The notes: generated from the sequence alone by a model not told the origin. A stretch of 64,000 nt of DNA from Sphaerisporangium perillae (GCF_023276435.1 NZ_JALLPO010000033.1:1-64000); one strand, 5' to 3'. Shown: positions 10,411 through 19,830, counted from the first letter of the stretch. Program-made: numbers and translations.

Positions 10411-10971
10411 TCAACCGCCTGATTCGCGAAGTTCCGTGATCGCACGCGCTCGTCGGGCGGCAATGCATGCTCGTAGCCCGCGAGGCAGGAGCAGTGCCGC
10501 GATGGTCCCCGTCGACGCGATGAGTGCGACGATCGTGACCACCTCGCCCGGGAGCATCGTTAACTCCACGCGGTCGTGGCCGCGCTGAAGTTCGGCCGCC
10601 GCGAAGTGAAGCCGGCCGAGCGAGGCCAGCGTGAGGCCGAGCGAGAGGAGAACCCAGGCGGCGACGAAGCGGTCCGGTTCGCTCGCGATGAGCAAGAGCA
10701 GAAGGCAGGACAAGATCAGCAGGGTCAGCGTGAGCTCGGCGGCGGACGTCACCTTGTCACCGGCGGACGCGTTCGCCAGATCCCACAGGGACAGACGCCT
10801 GATCGTGTCAGTCCCATCCCCGTAGTGGCGGTGGAAGCGCATCCAGGGCAGCGCACTGGCGATGAGGAGCAGGACGGAGAGGGTCGCTCCCCGTGCCGCG
10901 TGCGCGAGCCTGCGGCCGACGTCGGCAGACCACGGGGAGCCGGCGTGCCGTTCGCCTGGCCGCATAGCCAT
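10411..10971 (-). CDS. Four-helix membrane protein, unknown function
   Basis: 186 aa from ATG 10971 (alternatives: ATG 10965, or GTG 11049 in an open frame). Four predicted membrane helices: TLSVLLLIASALPW, AELTLTLLILSCLLLLLIAS, VAAWVLLSLGLTLASL and VVTIVALIASTGTIAALLL, with a basic C-terminal tail (RGLRACIAARRAR). I do not recognise a named family. No ribosome site decides the start. Confidence 0.65.
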   Translation of the reverse strand: MAMRPGERHAGSPWSADVGRRLAHAARGATLSVLLLIASALPWMRFHRHYGDGTDTIRRLSLWDLANASAGDKVTSAAELTLTLLILSCLLLLLIASEPDRFVAAWVLLSLGLTLASLGRLHFAAAELQRGHDRVELTMLPGEVVTIVALIASTGTIAALLLPRGLRACIAARRARAITELRESGG

Positions 10972-11351
10972 TTGCCGGACGGAATCGTTGCCGTCCGCGG
11001 TGTCGACCAGATCAGAGCAGGGCTGCTGGACATGTGAGTCAAATGTCACTTTCGAATCGGGTGAAGACGCTTCGAGGCACCGAGGTGGTTCGCTTTGGCG
11101 GGCGTCGTACTTGCCCGGCCCGGGCCCCCGACCGCCTGAGCTTCGTATCGGCTGGGGACGCTAAGCGGCTCCTGAGATCGCCGCCACGACCCGGCCGTGC
11201 CATGACGGGGCACAGAGGTGTCGTCCATGCGTCATTCAGGTGTCGTACCTGGCCAGATGCGGAAACGCCGGGAGATCTCGGCCGCAAGTGACTTAGTGTA
11301 ATCACTCGAGAGCTTTACGTGTTCAAATTGGTTGTGGAAGGGGGGGCGCTC
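10972..11351. other. Intergenic region upstream of the TPR regulator
   Basis: About 380 bp between divergent genes (less if the membrane protein starts at 11049). The frames are low-quality shadows. The last 60 bases are AT-richer (near 11289-11335), as expected of a promoter for the regulator at 11352. No RNA or repeat recognised. Confidence 0.4.
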
Positions 11352-12722
11352 ATGCCTGGTCGGCAGACCTTGCTCAAGGTGTTGCTGATGAAGCGTCATC
11401 AGGAGACGCATCGGGCGTTCTGCCTGGAGTACGACAAGGTGGCGCGCAGCATCGATCGCAACCTGATCGGCTCGTCGCCGAGTCGCGAGGCCTTCGGACG
11501 CTGGCTGAAGGGCCACCTGAAGACCAAACCGCACGCCGACCACTGCCGGGTGCTGGAGCGGATGTTCCCCGGCCACACGGTTGCGGAACTGCTCGCGCCG
11601 TATGACCCTGGAGCCAAGGATTCCGGCGTTCAGGAAACGCGCCCCGGCTCCCGGGAGGCGGACACGAACAGGCGAGAGGTATTCCAACTCGGCGCCACCA
11701 CCATGGCCTTGGGCCTGGCGGAAAGCATCTGGCGCGGGCCTGACCTGTTCGAACAGGTTCTGGACTCGAACAATGTCGGTGAAGCCCGACTTCTTTACCT
11801 AGAAAACGAGGCCGACCAGCTCGGACAGAAGGTCCCGCCCGCAGAGCTGTTGCCCGATGCCCTGCTTCACCTTGTGAGCGTCCGGGAACTGCTCACGCAC
11901 AGGCAGCCCGTAGAGGCCCAACGTCGACTCATCCGGGTCGGAGCCAAGCTCTCCATCGTGATCGGCGAGATCATGTTCTGCGCCAATCACTTCCCTCTGG
12001 CCAGGCGCTGGTACGCGGCGGCGGCTCGCGCGGCGGACGAGGCCGGGGACCGCCATCTCGCTGATCTCACTTTGGCCAGTTCGGCCCTCATGCCGACCTA
12101 TTCCTCGGAACCGAGGGCGGTTCTTGCCATGGTCGGTCCACGGCTTGAGCAAGCACTGGGGGCGACACCTGCCCTCGCGTGGATGTGGGGCTTGGCCGCG
12201 CTTGCGCACGCGTCTCTCGGAGACCAGACGGCTTTCGAACGAGCCATCAACAGGTCCCGCTACACGTTGGATCGCTGTTCCGCCGACGCGCTTCGGCCGG
12301 GCATTCTGTCGTTCCAGCCCGAAAGGCAAGTGTTCTACGAGGCGCGCGGACGAGCCGACCTCGGTGATCTGGACGGCACAGCGGAGACGGTGGCCCCGGC
12401 GTTGTCGTCCTACGAATCGGCAGATTCCAACGATCCCGCTCTTGTGCGCTTCGCTTACGCGTGCGCGCTAGCCAAGGCGGGAGAGGTCGAGGAAGCCTGC
12501 CGTTTCGCCACCACCGCCGTCCGTGACACACCCCCGAGGCAGAGCATCACCGTGGTAGTACGCGCCCACGAGTTCGACGCGCTGCTCGCACCGTCGGGTT
12601 CAGCAACCGCTGACTGGCGAGAGGCACTTTCCGACCTCCGGGCCCCTGACCCGACAACGCTGCCTGCCAACCCTGTCATCCCCGCGAGCCTGATCTTCGC
12701 CACGCCAGGACGCTGCCCGTGA
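11352..12722 (+). CDS. Cytoplasmic TPR regulator (Streptomyces-type)
   Basis: 456 aa; start at ATG in MPGRQTLLKVLLMKRHQ behind a GGAAGGGGG ribosome site. The N-terminal 75 residues resemble a divergent XRE-like helix-turn-helix (EAFGRWLKGHLKTKPHADHC). The rest is a run of tetratricopeptide-like helices (YAAAARAADEAGDRHLADL, WGLAALAHASLGDQTAFERA, YACALAKAGEVEEACRFA). Proteins of this build are common regulators of development or signalling in actinomycetes. No cognate small partner gene is adjacent. Function inferred only from architecture. Confidence 0.75.
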   Translation: MPGRQTLLKVLLMKRHQETHRAFCLEYDKVARSIDRNLIGSSPSREAFGRWLKGHLKTKPHADHCRVLERMFPGHTVAELLAPYDPGAKDSGVQETRPGSREADTNRREVFQLGATTMALGLAESIWRGPDLFEQVLDSNNVGEARLLYLENEADQLGQKVPPAELLPDALLHLVSVRELLTHRQPVEAQRRLIRVGAKLSIVIGEIMFCANHFPLARRWYAAAARAADEAGDRHLADLTLASSALMPTYSSEPRAVLAMVGPRLEQALGATPALAWMWGLAALAHASLGDQTAFERAINRSRYTLDRCSADALRPGILSFQPERQVFYEARGRADLGDLDGTAETVAPALSSYESADSNDPALVRFAYACALAKAGEVEEACRFATTAVRDTPPRQSITVVVRAHEFDALLAPSGSATADWREALSDLRAPDPTTLPANPVIPASLIFATPGRCP

Positions 12723-12780
12723 GGGTTCACCGGCTTCCTCGCCGTATGGCGGCACCGGTCGCTTCCGGCTTCAGCGTCGG

Positions 12781-13083
12781 CTATGACCAGCCGCTCATGC
12801 TGGCTGCTGCTGCCCGCGAAACCTTGCTCGGAGTAGACCGCAGCTCGGCTTCCAGTTCGGCAAGGACATGTTGAACGGCCGTCTTCATCCGTGCTTTGCG
12901 GCCGTTCAACTCTTCGCCGAAGGCCCGAGCGGTCGGCCCCACCCATACGGCCTGACCGCCGAACCGCGCGCATGCCGGATCGAGAACGGTCTCCAGCACG
13001 TGAACGTGCGCGCGCACGGCGGCAAGGGCCGCTTCCAGGTCCTGATACCGGGGATTGGGCACCAGATCGTCGTCGATGGGCAA
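12781..13083 (-). CDS. WXG100-like small helical protein
   Basis: 100 aa, TTG start with AGGAG 7 nt upstream. Two long helices flank a WVG turn at about residues 47-49 (AVWVGPTARAFGEEL), the size and layout of WXG100/EsxA-like substrates or partners of type VII secretion. The C-terminus ends in a short Ser/Ala tail. It sits near a DUF6571 protein, a family often found with WXG-type genes in actinomycetes. No ESX machinery gene lies in the window, so the link to secretion is inference. Confidence 0.6.
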   Translation of the reverse strand: MPIDDDLVPNPRYQDLEAALAAVRAHVHVLETVLDPACARFGGQAVWVGPTARAFGEELNGRKARMKTAVQHVLAELEAELRSTPSKVSRAAAASMSGWS

Positions 13084-13203
13084 CGCCGGGCTCCTGCTGG
13101 GCTGAAAGCGTCGGTCAGATTGTAGATACTAGGTGGCGCAGTGGTTCTCACTGAGATTATGTGGGGCGCGACCGGGTTCCGGCCAGACGTGGAGGCGAAG
13201 ACG

Positions 13204-13668
13204 ATGCTCGGGCTGTCCAGTCCCGTAAAGCTCTGCCGTAAGGCCGCCGCGCTCGTGCTGCTCGCACCCTTGGTACTAACCGCCTGCACATCCGGCGAAA
13301 GCCCCACATCCAGCCAAGCCGGTCAAACACTGAAAACCCATATCCTACAACTGTTGAAGGAGCGAAACGCGGATAATATTGCTATAACCGACCCGGGTGG
13401 TAAGAACATTCCGTGCGCCAAAGACAAGGCGAAGCAGACGTTTGCTGCATCGGGAAGAGATCTTCCTGAAAGGAAGCCGGATGCGCTTATCGATTCATTG
13501 TTGGGTGCACTAAAGAGGGTTGCGCCGTATCAAATTGTTTCTTCGGGCACTCCGGGGCAGCCTATTCGTGTGGAAAACAAGACGACTCGAACAATTTTGG
13601 TCCTTGGCTCGCCGGTAAACGGTAAGTACGTTGTTAGCGGAGAGACTCAATGTCTTGATGTTCGCTAG
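13204..13668 (+). CDS. Lipoprotein of low GC, unknown function
   Basis: 154 aa from ATG 13204 (GGAGGCGAAG ribosome site); the frame to 13141 is not needed. Signal peptide with lipobox LVLTACTS at about residues 22-29, so Cys becomes the lipidated N-terminus. The mature part carries two more Cys (IPCAKDK and ETQCLDV), possibly a disulfide. Base composition falls visibly from about 13350 on, with many A/T third positions (ATA, AAT, TTG), unlike neighbours; this suggests recent acquisition. Its TAG stop directly abuts the TAA stop of the convergent DUF6571 gene with no spacer. Confidence 0.75.
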   Translation: MLGLSSPVKLCRKAAALVLLAPLVLTACTSGESPTSSQAGQTLKTHILQLLKERNADNIAITDPGGKNIPCAKDKAKQTFAASGRDLPERKPDALIDSLLGALKRVAPYQIVSSGTPGQPIRVENKTTRTILVLGSPVNGKYVVSGETQCLDVR

Positions 13669-15684
13669 TTAATGATCGAACATGTGTACGCGATCCCGTG
13701 CGTAATCCTTGCGTCCGTCGAAACGGTCTGCCAGGAAACGAGTGACACCGCCGAGAGAACGCTTGTCGTCGCTTAGGCCATTATCTATGAACCAGTTGTC
13801 GAGGGCGTTGACGCCCTCTTTTCCTGACTTCAGGATGTCGGCGAAGGGGCGTAGGTGACCGTTGGTGTCTGCGATGGCCACACCTTTCGGGTGTGCGGCC
13901 TGGTAGTCCCTGGGGGAGATCTTAGGCTTGAAACCCGCGTCCATTAACGCTTGAGCGATGGCGTGCTGGCGGCCGAGGGTTTCTCGTTCGTCCGCTGTGC
14001 GGATCTTGTCGAGCTCTTTGATGTCTTCTGGTTTCAGATAGGTGTCGTAGCCCGACCAGGCCGTACTCACAAATGTCCACGTTTTTGGAATATCCTCAAT
14101 AAGCCCTCCTAGTCCGGCGAAGCCCATTATCGTGCCGATCATAAAGCTTCGGGTATCGCTGGACGCCTCGGCAGCGTCGTCTATGGCTTTGCCAAGCTTT
14201 TCGCGGGTTGCCAACTGGAGACCGCGAACGTTGCCGAGTGCCGCGAAGGTGTCGTCCAGCCGAGTGGAGTCCTTGGTCTTCATCATGTCCGACACACCTC
14301 CACGCACCAGGCGGGTGGCGAGGATGTCCATGCCGGTCTGGAAAGGTGCCTGGTTCCTCAGGCTGTCGGCGAATGTCTTGATGAACTTGTAAGTGTCCTC
14401 TGGGCTCAACCGGAAAACCGGCTTCAGGCCAGGGATCTGGGAGTCGACGTCTCCGTAGGCGCTGGAGAGCAGGTGGTTGGTGTCGCCGAAGTTCGCCCCC
14501 TCCGTGATCTCTGTGGTGTACGCTCCGGCGATCATGGAAAGGTGGATCCTGGTCGGATCGGCCAGTTTGAAGTCGTCTGCTGTCGTGATGACGGTGAAGG
14601 CGAAGCGGGCCGCGACGTCGCTGTGTTGGCCGTCCTTTTCGTCGTACGCGCCCGAGGCGGCCGCCAGTACACGTCCGAACGCGTCGGCCGACGAGTCATC
14701 CCCTTGTGCCCGGTCGTTGAGGGTTTTGAGGAAGGTCGCCAGGTCGGGTCGCTGATCTTTCGGCTGTATAGACACGAGAGGTATTGACAGCTTGGCCAGG
14801 GTGTCCCTGGGCAGCGGGCTGTCGCGGGCGACAAGGCTGATCGCCAGGCGGGCTGCGCCTGGGTCCTTGGCAAGCGCCTTGAGATACGGGGTGAGTATCG
14901 AACCTGCGGTCCTGTCGCCAGGGGTGAAGATCTGAGTGGCGACCACTTGAGCGAGCCATTCGGTAGGAAAGCGGCCCGCCGACAACAGCTCTCCGATGGC
15001 TTTTTGCTCGTCATAGTTTGCGGCTTTTTTCGTCAAGCCATTGCTGATCGCGGCGAGACCGGCGGCTGCGGCGCCCCCGGCGCTGAGGGCCGTTCCCAAG
15101 GCCTGGCTCACCGTGTCGACCGCCGACTGATCGCCCTCCTGCAAGCCACGCCGCAGCCGCTCCGGAAGCTGCAAGGTGCGGTTCAGCCCGAGTCCGGCGA
15201 AGAATGCGGCGGTGAACTCGGGATCGTGGGCGTGAGCGGCCAGCCCGTCCACGATCTTCTGGTACTTCTCATCCAGGCCCGGGTCGAAGAAGACATCCGG
15301 GTCGATCTTCTTGTACTGGGCCGCCAGATCCGTGCCGAGCCGTTGTGCCTCCGCCGCGGGGAGCACACTCTTCTCCTCGTACGGCACCAGGGCGCTGGCC
15401 GCGGCCGGCGACCAGTCGGGGAGCTTGGCGATGTCGTGGGCCATTTTGCTGCGGCGTCGCAGGTCGGGGAGGCGTTCGTCGAGCCAGCGTTCGACCTCGG
15501 CTATGGGGTCCAGGGATGTCGCGGAGACGTCGTTGGCGGCGAAGACCCTGCGGATCGCCTCGGTGCGTTCGCCGATGACGCCTCGGGCGTGCTCGACCTC
15601 GGTGACGAATCCGTCCATCAGGCCGGGATTGATGCCGGTGAACTCCGGTGAAAGTGGCCCCGTGCCCGGCGGTAGCGTGCCCAC
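13669..15684 (-). CDS. DUF6571 family protein (WXG/ESX-associated type)
   Basis: 671 aa, GTG start. Matches by eye the actinobacterial DUF6571 proteins: an N-terminal helical segment (FVTEVEHARGVIGERTEAIR), a long all-helical body with an Ala/Gly-rich stretch (GTALSAGGAAAAGLAAIS at about residues 193-210) and a second Gly-rich helix (MIGTIMGFAGLGGLIEDI) near 507. These proteins often lie beside small WXG100-like genes and are thought to be cell-surface or secreted effectors, but no activity is established. Convergent with and abutting the low-GC lipoprotein gene. Confidence 0.75.
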   Translation of the reverse strand: MGTLPPGTGPLSPEFTGINPGLMDGFVTEVEHARGVIGERTEAIRRVFAANDVSATSLDPIAEVERWLDERLPDLRRRSKMAHDIAKLPDWSPAAASALVPYEEKSVLPAAEAQRLGTDLAAQYKKIDPDVFFDPGLDEKYQKIVDGLAAHAHDPEFTAAFFAGLGLNRTLQLPERLRRGLQEGDQSAVDTVSQALGTALSAGGAAAAGLAAISNGLTKKAANYDEQKAIGELLSAGRFPTEWLAQVVATQIFTPGDRTAGSILTPYLKALAKDPGAARLAISLVARDSPLPRDTLAKLSIPLVSIQPKDQRPDLATFLKTLNDRAQGDDSSADAFGRVLAAASGAYDEKDGQHSDVAARFAFTVITTADDFKLADPTRIHLSMIAGAYTTEITEGANFGDTNHLLSSAYGDVDSQIPGLKPVFRLSPEDTYKFIKTFADSLRNQAPFQTGMDILATRLVRGGVSDMMKTKDSTRLDDTFAALGNVRGLQLATREKLGKAIDDAAEASSDTRSFMIGTIMGFAGLGGLIEDIPKTWTFVSTAWSGYDTYLKPEDIKELDKIRTADERETLGRQHAIAQALMDAGFKPKISPRDYQAAHPKGVAIADTNGHLRPFADILKSGKEGVNALDNWFIDNGLSDDKRSLGGVTRFLADRFDGRKDYARDRVHMFDH

Positions 15685-16088
15685 GCGTTCCTCGCCCCCT
15701 CCGACGCCCCAGTAAGTCGGGTCACCAACGTAACCCAGTCACACGCCCCCGGAAGCGGATCAGCCTGAAGTGATCGATCGGTTTGCCGGCTCGTCGTGGT
15801 GGTGGTTGACCTGAAACCCGGAATAGCGGCGGGAAATTGCTCCAGCACGCCTTCCGTGGCCGCAGAGCGGGCGACACATAAACATGTAGTCCCCGATGCC
15901 ATATTCGAGGCGCTTGGCATCGGCAGGGCTTACCGCAGCTGTCGCCCGATTCTTGTAGGAATCTGACAACTACATACACTCTGTGTCAATTTCATGTAAC
16001 AACTCACGCTTGCCGCTGGCAGGAGACGGCAACGCGAGTCAACCTCAACTTGTCGGCCAGCCAGGCCGTAGAGTGGAGGAACCCCCCC
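15685..16088. other. Intergenic, probable subtilase promoter region
   Basis: About 400 bp, AT-richer than its surroundings near 15860-16010. TGACA at 15963-15967 and TGTCA at 15983-15987 form an inverted pair enclosing CATACACT, a possible -10 for the protease gene, so they may be an operator. A minus-strand frame (15760-15969) is not convincing as a gene. No RNA seen. Confidence 0.4.
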
Positions 16089-17312
16089 GTGCGCAAAACG
16101 CTCCTCACCGTCCTCTTCGCAAGTTCCCTCGCGCTGGCGGCGACACCGGCCACAGCCGCGTTCGCTGCCGCTCCCGACCCGGTCGGCGACTACATCGTCG
16201 TTCTGAAGGCCGGTACGGATCCCTCCTCCCTCGCCGACACACAGGCGCGCTCCCGCGGGGGCGCCGTGGCGAAGATCTTCAGCCATGCCCTGCAGGGCTA
16301 CTCGGCCAAGATGAGCGCCTCCGCCGCCTCCGCCATCGCGGGAGACTCCCGGGTGCTGTGGGTCCAGCCCGACCGAGCCGTGTCGATCAGCGCCCAGACT
16401 GTGCCCACCGGAGTCAACCGGGCCGATGCCGAGCTCAGCCCCACTGCCAAGATCAACGGTGTGGACGAGCGGGTCGGCGTCGATGTAGCGGTGATCGACA
16501 CCGGTATCCAGCTCACCCACCCCGACCTGAACGTCTACACCGCGGGAGCCAAGAACTGCTCCACCGGCTCGAGTGCCAATGACGGCAATGGTCATGGAAC
16601 GCACGTGGCGGGCACCATCGGCGCGCTGGACAACGGCGACGGCGTCGTTGGCGTGGCGCCCGGCGCTCGCGTGTGGCCGGTACGGGTCCTGAACAACTCC
16701 GGTAGCGGCACCTTGTCGAGCGTGATCTGCGGCATCGACTACGTCACCGCTCATGCCTCCGAGATCGAGGTCGCGAACATGAGCCTCGGTGCCACCGGTG
16801 CCGACGACGGCAACTGCGGTAACAGCAACAATGACGCCATGCACCGGGCGATCTGCGCCTCCGTGGCGGCAGGGGTGACCTACGCTGTCGCGGCCGGTAA
16901 CGAGACCGACAACGCGGCCAACCACGTGCCCGCGGCGTACGACGAGGTCATCACCGTCAGCGCGCTGGCCGACTTCAACGGGCTTCCCGGGGGAGGGGCG
17001 GCGCCTACCTGCCGCAGCGACGTCGACGACACCCTGGCGGACTTCTCCAACTACGGCGCCGACGTCGACGTCATCGCCCCGGGCGTGTGCATCCTGTCCA
17101 CCTGGAAAGGCAGCGCCTACAACACCATCTCGGGCACCTCTATGGCCACCCCGCACGTCGCGGGTGGCGCGGCCCTCTACAAGGCCACCCACCCCACTGC
17201 GTCCCCGGCGAGCGTGAAATCTGCGCTCCAGGCGGCGGGGACCACCGACTGGAACTCCGCCGGCGACCCCGACGGCATCAAGGAGAAGCTGCTGAACGTC
17301 GCCACCTTCTGA
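16089..17312 (+). CDS. Secreted subtilisin-like serine protease (S8)
   Basis: 407 aa pre-pro-enzyme. GTG start with GGAGGA 7-8 nt upstream. Signal peptide RKTLLTVLFASSLALAATPA; inhibitor I9 propeptide about residues 35-105 (GDYIVVLKAG to VLWVQPDRAV); peptidase S8 domain with catalytic Asp in VAVIDTG (near 138), His in NGHGTHVAGT (near 171) and Ser in SGTSMATPHVAG (near 352). Six Cys in the mature part suggest disulfides, as in proteinase K-like S8A enzymes. Secreted extracellular protease. A strong GC hairpin follows. Confidence 0.95.
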   Translation: MRKTLLTVLFASSLALAATPATAAFAAAPDPVGDYIVVLKAGTDPSSLADTQARSRGGAVAKIFSHALQGYSAKMSASAASAIAGDSRVLWVQPDRAVSISAQTVPTGVNRADAELSPTAKINGVDERVGVDVAVIDTGIQLTHPDLNVYTAGAKNCSTGSSANDGNGHGTHVAGTIGALDNGDGVVGVAPGARVWPVRVLNNSGSGTLSSVICGIDYVTAHASEIEVANMSLGATGADDGNCGNSNNDAMHRAICASVAAGVTYAVAAGNETDNAANHVPAAYDEVITVSALADFNGLPGGGAAPTCRSDVDDTLADFSNYGADVDVIAPGVCILSTWKGSAYNTISGTSMATPHVAGGAALYKATHPTASPASVKSALQAAGTTDWNSAGDPDGIKEKLLNVATF

Positions 17313-17338
17313 TCCCTGGCCGCCCCGGCCGAACGACA

Positions 17339-17366
17339 GGGCCCGCGCGCGTCGGCGCGCGGGCCT
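17339..17366 (+). terminator. Strong GC hairpin after the subtilase gene
   Basis: Perfect 10-bp stem 17341-17350 / 17355-17364 with a GTCG loop, extendable by further pairs, 27 bases after the protease stop. Few T residues follow, as is usual in actinomycete terminators. Confidence 0.75.
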
Positions 17367-17533
17367 CTTCCTGCCGTCGCACACGCACCGCCTGGCACCT
17401 GGCGGTGTGCTTCTCGGGGTCTCCCGCGCACGTCGAGGCTCTTCGGCGGCGGGCGCTCCGGTGCTGCTTGCGAGGCCTGGCGGCGTGTGGTTGCGTGACG
17501 CGACACGCAGGCCGACATCGGGAGGTACCGCAC

Positions 17534-17917
17534 GTGCCGCACTACAGCAGACTCTGCAAGATCGTGATCGATGTGCCGGACGCCGACCACGATGCCGAGC
17601 TGGGGTTCTGGCAGGCCGCGACCGGGGTGACGCTGAACCGGTACGAGTCCGAGCCCGCCTATCACGGAGCGGACCTGCGAGGCCAGGACATCGGGCTGCT
17701 GGTCCAGCGCCTTGAGGACGGGCCGGCCCGGGTGCATCTCGACATTCACACCGACGACCTGGAGGCGGAGGTCGCACGGCTGGAGCGCCTCGGTGCCAAG
17801 CGTGTACGGCAGGTCCGTGGTTGGTGGATCATGCGGGATCCAGCCGGCCTGCCGTTCTGTGTGATCCCCGACGCCCCCGGCTCACTCGACGACGGCAACG
17901 CCCAGCGCTGGGATTGA
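17534..17917 (+). CDS. VOC (glyoxalase/bleomycin-resistance fold) protein
   Basis: 127 aa; GTG start with GGAGGT 7 nt upstream. Two beta-alpha-beta-beta-beta modules of a Glyoxalase_6-type domain: KIVIDVPDADHDAELGFWQAATG at the N-terminus and HLDIHTDDLEAEVARLERLG in the middle, closing with RDPAGLPFCVIPD. Small stand-alone proteins of this kind are dioxygenase- or binding-fold proteins of unknown substrate. Possible metal ligands are His-74 and a C-terminal Cys/Asp region, so catalytic function is uncertain. Confidence 0.85.
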   Translation: MPHYSRLCKIVIDVPDADHDAELGFWQAATGVTLNRYESEPAYHGADLRGQDIGLLVQRLEDGPARVHLDIHTDDLEAEVARLERLGAKRVRQVRGWWIMRDPAGLPFCVIPDAPGSLDDGNAQRWD

Positions 17918-17978
17918 CCCGTTCGGGGACGGCTCTTCCCGCCGCCCTCCTGGCCTTCGCGGCTGATGTTCTCGCCGG

Positions 17979-18794
17979 TCAGGGGGTCAGCTGGCCGGTG
18001 GGGAAGTCGGGGAGGTTGCGGTCGCTCAGGTCGGCTTTCCGGCCGGCCTCGCGGCCGGTGTGGTAGCCGCCGGCGTCGAGGGTGGTGGAGCGGGCGCGCC
18101 TCAGGCCGGGGAAGCGGCGTTCGAACTCGGCCTGCACCAGCGCCGTGCGGTCCAGGAGCACGAGCTCGGCTCCGGTTCCTCTCACCTGGTCTGCCACTTC
18201 CGCCACCCGTTCGCGCAGCTTGGTGGAGACCCCGGAGCCGAAGCCGACGTAGAAGGCCCGCCGGAAGTCGGAGGTGGCCCGGGAACGCCGGTCCTTCCCG
18301 GCGACCGCTTCCAGTTCGCCTGCGACGAAGCGCCGCACAGCGGGCCTGACCTGGTTCTCCATCTGCAAGGTGATGGACGGCAGCAGGAGGCGCAGGCTGT
18401 CGAGCACGGGCTCGGGGCCGATCACGGTCATGGTGACGCGTCCGGCGCCACGGATTCCCCGGCCCTTGGCGCCGGTCCAGTGCTGCGCGCCCTTGCAGCC
18501 GAGGGCGTCGCAGATCAGGTGGAGCGCCCAGCAGCGTTCGCGTGCGTGGCCGCCGCGGTTGGAGACCTCGAACTCGATGCCGTCGATGGTCTCCGAGCGG
18601 CCGGTGGAGCCTCGCCGCACCGCGCTGGCGTCCAGGCCGTACCGCAGCATCAGGGCGGCCGCGTGCGCCGAGGCGAGCGCGGCCTCCTCTTCGCCGGTGT
18701 TGGGGTGCTCCGCCAGGTCCAGCAGCCGCCGGACCCTTTCCATGATCTTGGCGGTGGACGCCGCGTCGGTGCCCTTCAGCGGACGCTCTCCCAT
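17979..18794 (-). CDS. DUF2786 domain protein
   Basis: 271 aa. The N-terminal ~45 residues (KIMERVRRLLDLAEHPNTGE, then EEEAALASAHAAALMLRYGL) match DUF2786, a short helical domain in bacterial and phage proteins of unknown role. The remaining part is alpha/beta with DFRRAFYVGFGSGV and a basic C-terminus, as in other full-length DUF2786 proteins. ATG start at 18794. Stand-alone; no neighbours suggest a pathway. Confidence 0.8.
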   Translation of the reverse strand: MGERPLKGTDAASTAKIMERVRRLLDLAEHPNTGEEEAALASAHAAALMLRYGLDASAVRRGSTGRSETIDGIEFEVSNRGGHARERCWALHLICDALGCKGAQHWTGAKGRGIRGAGRVTMTVIGPEPVLDSLRLLLPSITLQMENQVRPAVRRFVAGELEAVAGKDRRSRATSDFRRAFYVGFGSGVSTKLRERVAEVADQVRGTGAELVLLDRTALVQAEFERRFPGLRRARSTTLDAGGYHTGREAGRKADLSDRNLPDFPTGQLTP

Positions 18795-19189
18795 CGCTCG
18801 CGCGGACGGGCCAGGTGGGGTGGACGTCGCGCCGGAGCGGGTGGCGATGACGGGCGTCGCGGTGGTGCCATGTGCTCACGCCTCCTCCGGCGATGCGACG
18901 GGATGACCAACTTAACGCACGTCAGCGGCAGTGGACGGGGAGACGGGGGACAGCGCCGGCCGCCATTGTGCGGGCCTCACCCGGTCGCCGAAGAAGGAAC
19001 TCTCGACATGCTTTGACGCGATAAATCGGGAAATAGTCACGCGGTGATCGCTGGTTGGTCGTGCTTCCATCCCGGAATCGTCACTGATTGTCCTGTTTTT
19101 CCAGGTACTGAGCACTATGTGTGATTGGCGGGGGATGTCGCGGGTAGCCGTTCAGTGGAAACGGTGACCGGAAGACGGTGGTGAAGAAG
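18795..19189. other. Intergenic, no gene seen
   Basis: About 395 bp between divergent genes. The middle (19010-19135) is AT-rich and probably carries promoters for both sides. A possible 67-codon minus-strand frame (18912-19115) lacks a ribosome site and recognisable sequence. Confidence 0.4.
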
Positions 19190-19345
19190 ATGGCATCCAT
19201 GATGGACCGCATCAAGGACTACCTGCGCAGCCCGAAGGGGCATGAGCACATGGGCAAGGCCAAGACGATGGCCAAGGACCCCCGGCACCAGCGCAAGCTG
19301 CGCGAGCTCGTGGACCGGTGGCGTACGCGCAAGACCCATCACTAA
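19190..19345 (+). CDS. Small basic conserved-type protein (51 aa)
   Basis: ATG 19190 (alternative GTG 19181) gives a very basic, His/Lys/Arg-rich protein: MASMMDRIKDYLRSPKGHEH, then GKAKTMAKDPRHQRKLRELV and a C-terminal RTRKTHH. Codon use follows the GC-rich coding pattern and the sequence is helix-forming, so I take it as real. It is shorter than usual ORF cut-offs. No known family recognised; nucleic-acid binding is possible. Confidence 0.6.
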   Translation: MASMMDRIKDYLRSPKGHEHMGKAKTMAKDPRHQRKLRELVDRWRTRKTHH

Positions 19346-19380
19346 GTGTGCCGCCCGCGGACATTCGCGGGGTCGGCCGA

Positions 19381-19429
19381 CGTACGGCGGCGCCGGCATC
19401 GCCGTACTGCTTCTCGCCGTCGCGGCGCG
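19381..19429. repeat. Dispersed ~50-bp intergenic element, copy 1
   Basis: About 90% identical to 40580-40629 over 49-50 bp (shared blocks GGCGCCGGCATCGCCGTA and TTCTCGCCGTCGCGGCGC). Each copy lies shortly after the stop of a plus-strand gene. GGCGCCG at one end and CGGCGCG at the other form imperfect terminal inverted repeats. Confidence 0.8.
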
Positions 19430-19631
19430 CCATGTGCGAGCGCCACGGCAGGCGGGAAGGGGAAGGCCGCCTGGTGAAAGCCATGGGGGCCTGAAGGGGG
19501 AAGCCGAGCCGGTCTTGATAAAGGTGAATAGACGGCCGTATCAGACGAGTACCACCGGGCGGACTGGCGAGGCCGCCCGGCGGCGCTGCTCGAAGCCGAG
19601 GCAGGGAGCGCCGATCTGATCAGGTGCGGTC

Positions 19632-19830
19632 CTAGGGGATCGGGACGTGGCATCCGGTGGACACGATCCGGTCGGGACAAAAGGTGGCATGCCCCGGTGC
19701 GTGGCCGGCTCGTGCGTGGCCGGCTCGTGGGTGGCCGGTCCTGGGGGATCGGGATGTGGTGGTCGGTGGGGTGATCCGGTCGGGATAATGAGGTGATGTG
19801 CCTCGGTGCGTGGTCGGATCGTGGGGGTGG
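19632..19830. repeat. Degenerate tandem repeats
   Basis: Two ~110-bp units, starting near 19635 and 19742, share GGGATCGGGA, TGATCCGGTCGGGA / CGATCCGGTCGGGA, and the GCGTGG series. Inside the first unit a 15-bp motif (GTGCGTGGCCGGCTC) occurs at 19697-19711 and 19712-19726, with a variant at 19727-19741. Confidence 0.8.

Noticed and set aside
15760-15969. Minus-strand 69-aa ORF in the subtilase upstream gap
   Set aside because: No ribosome site, no recognisable domain.
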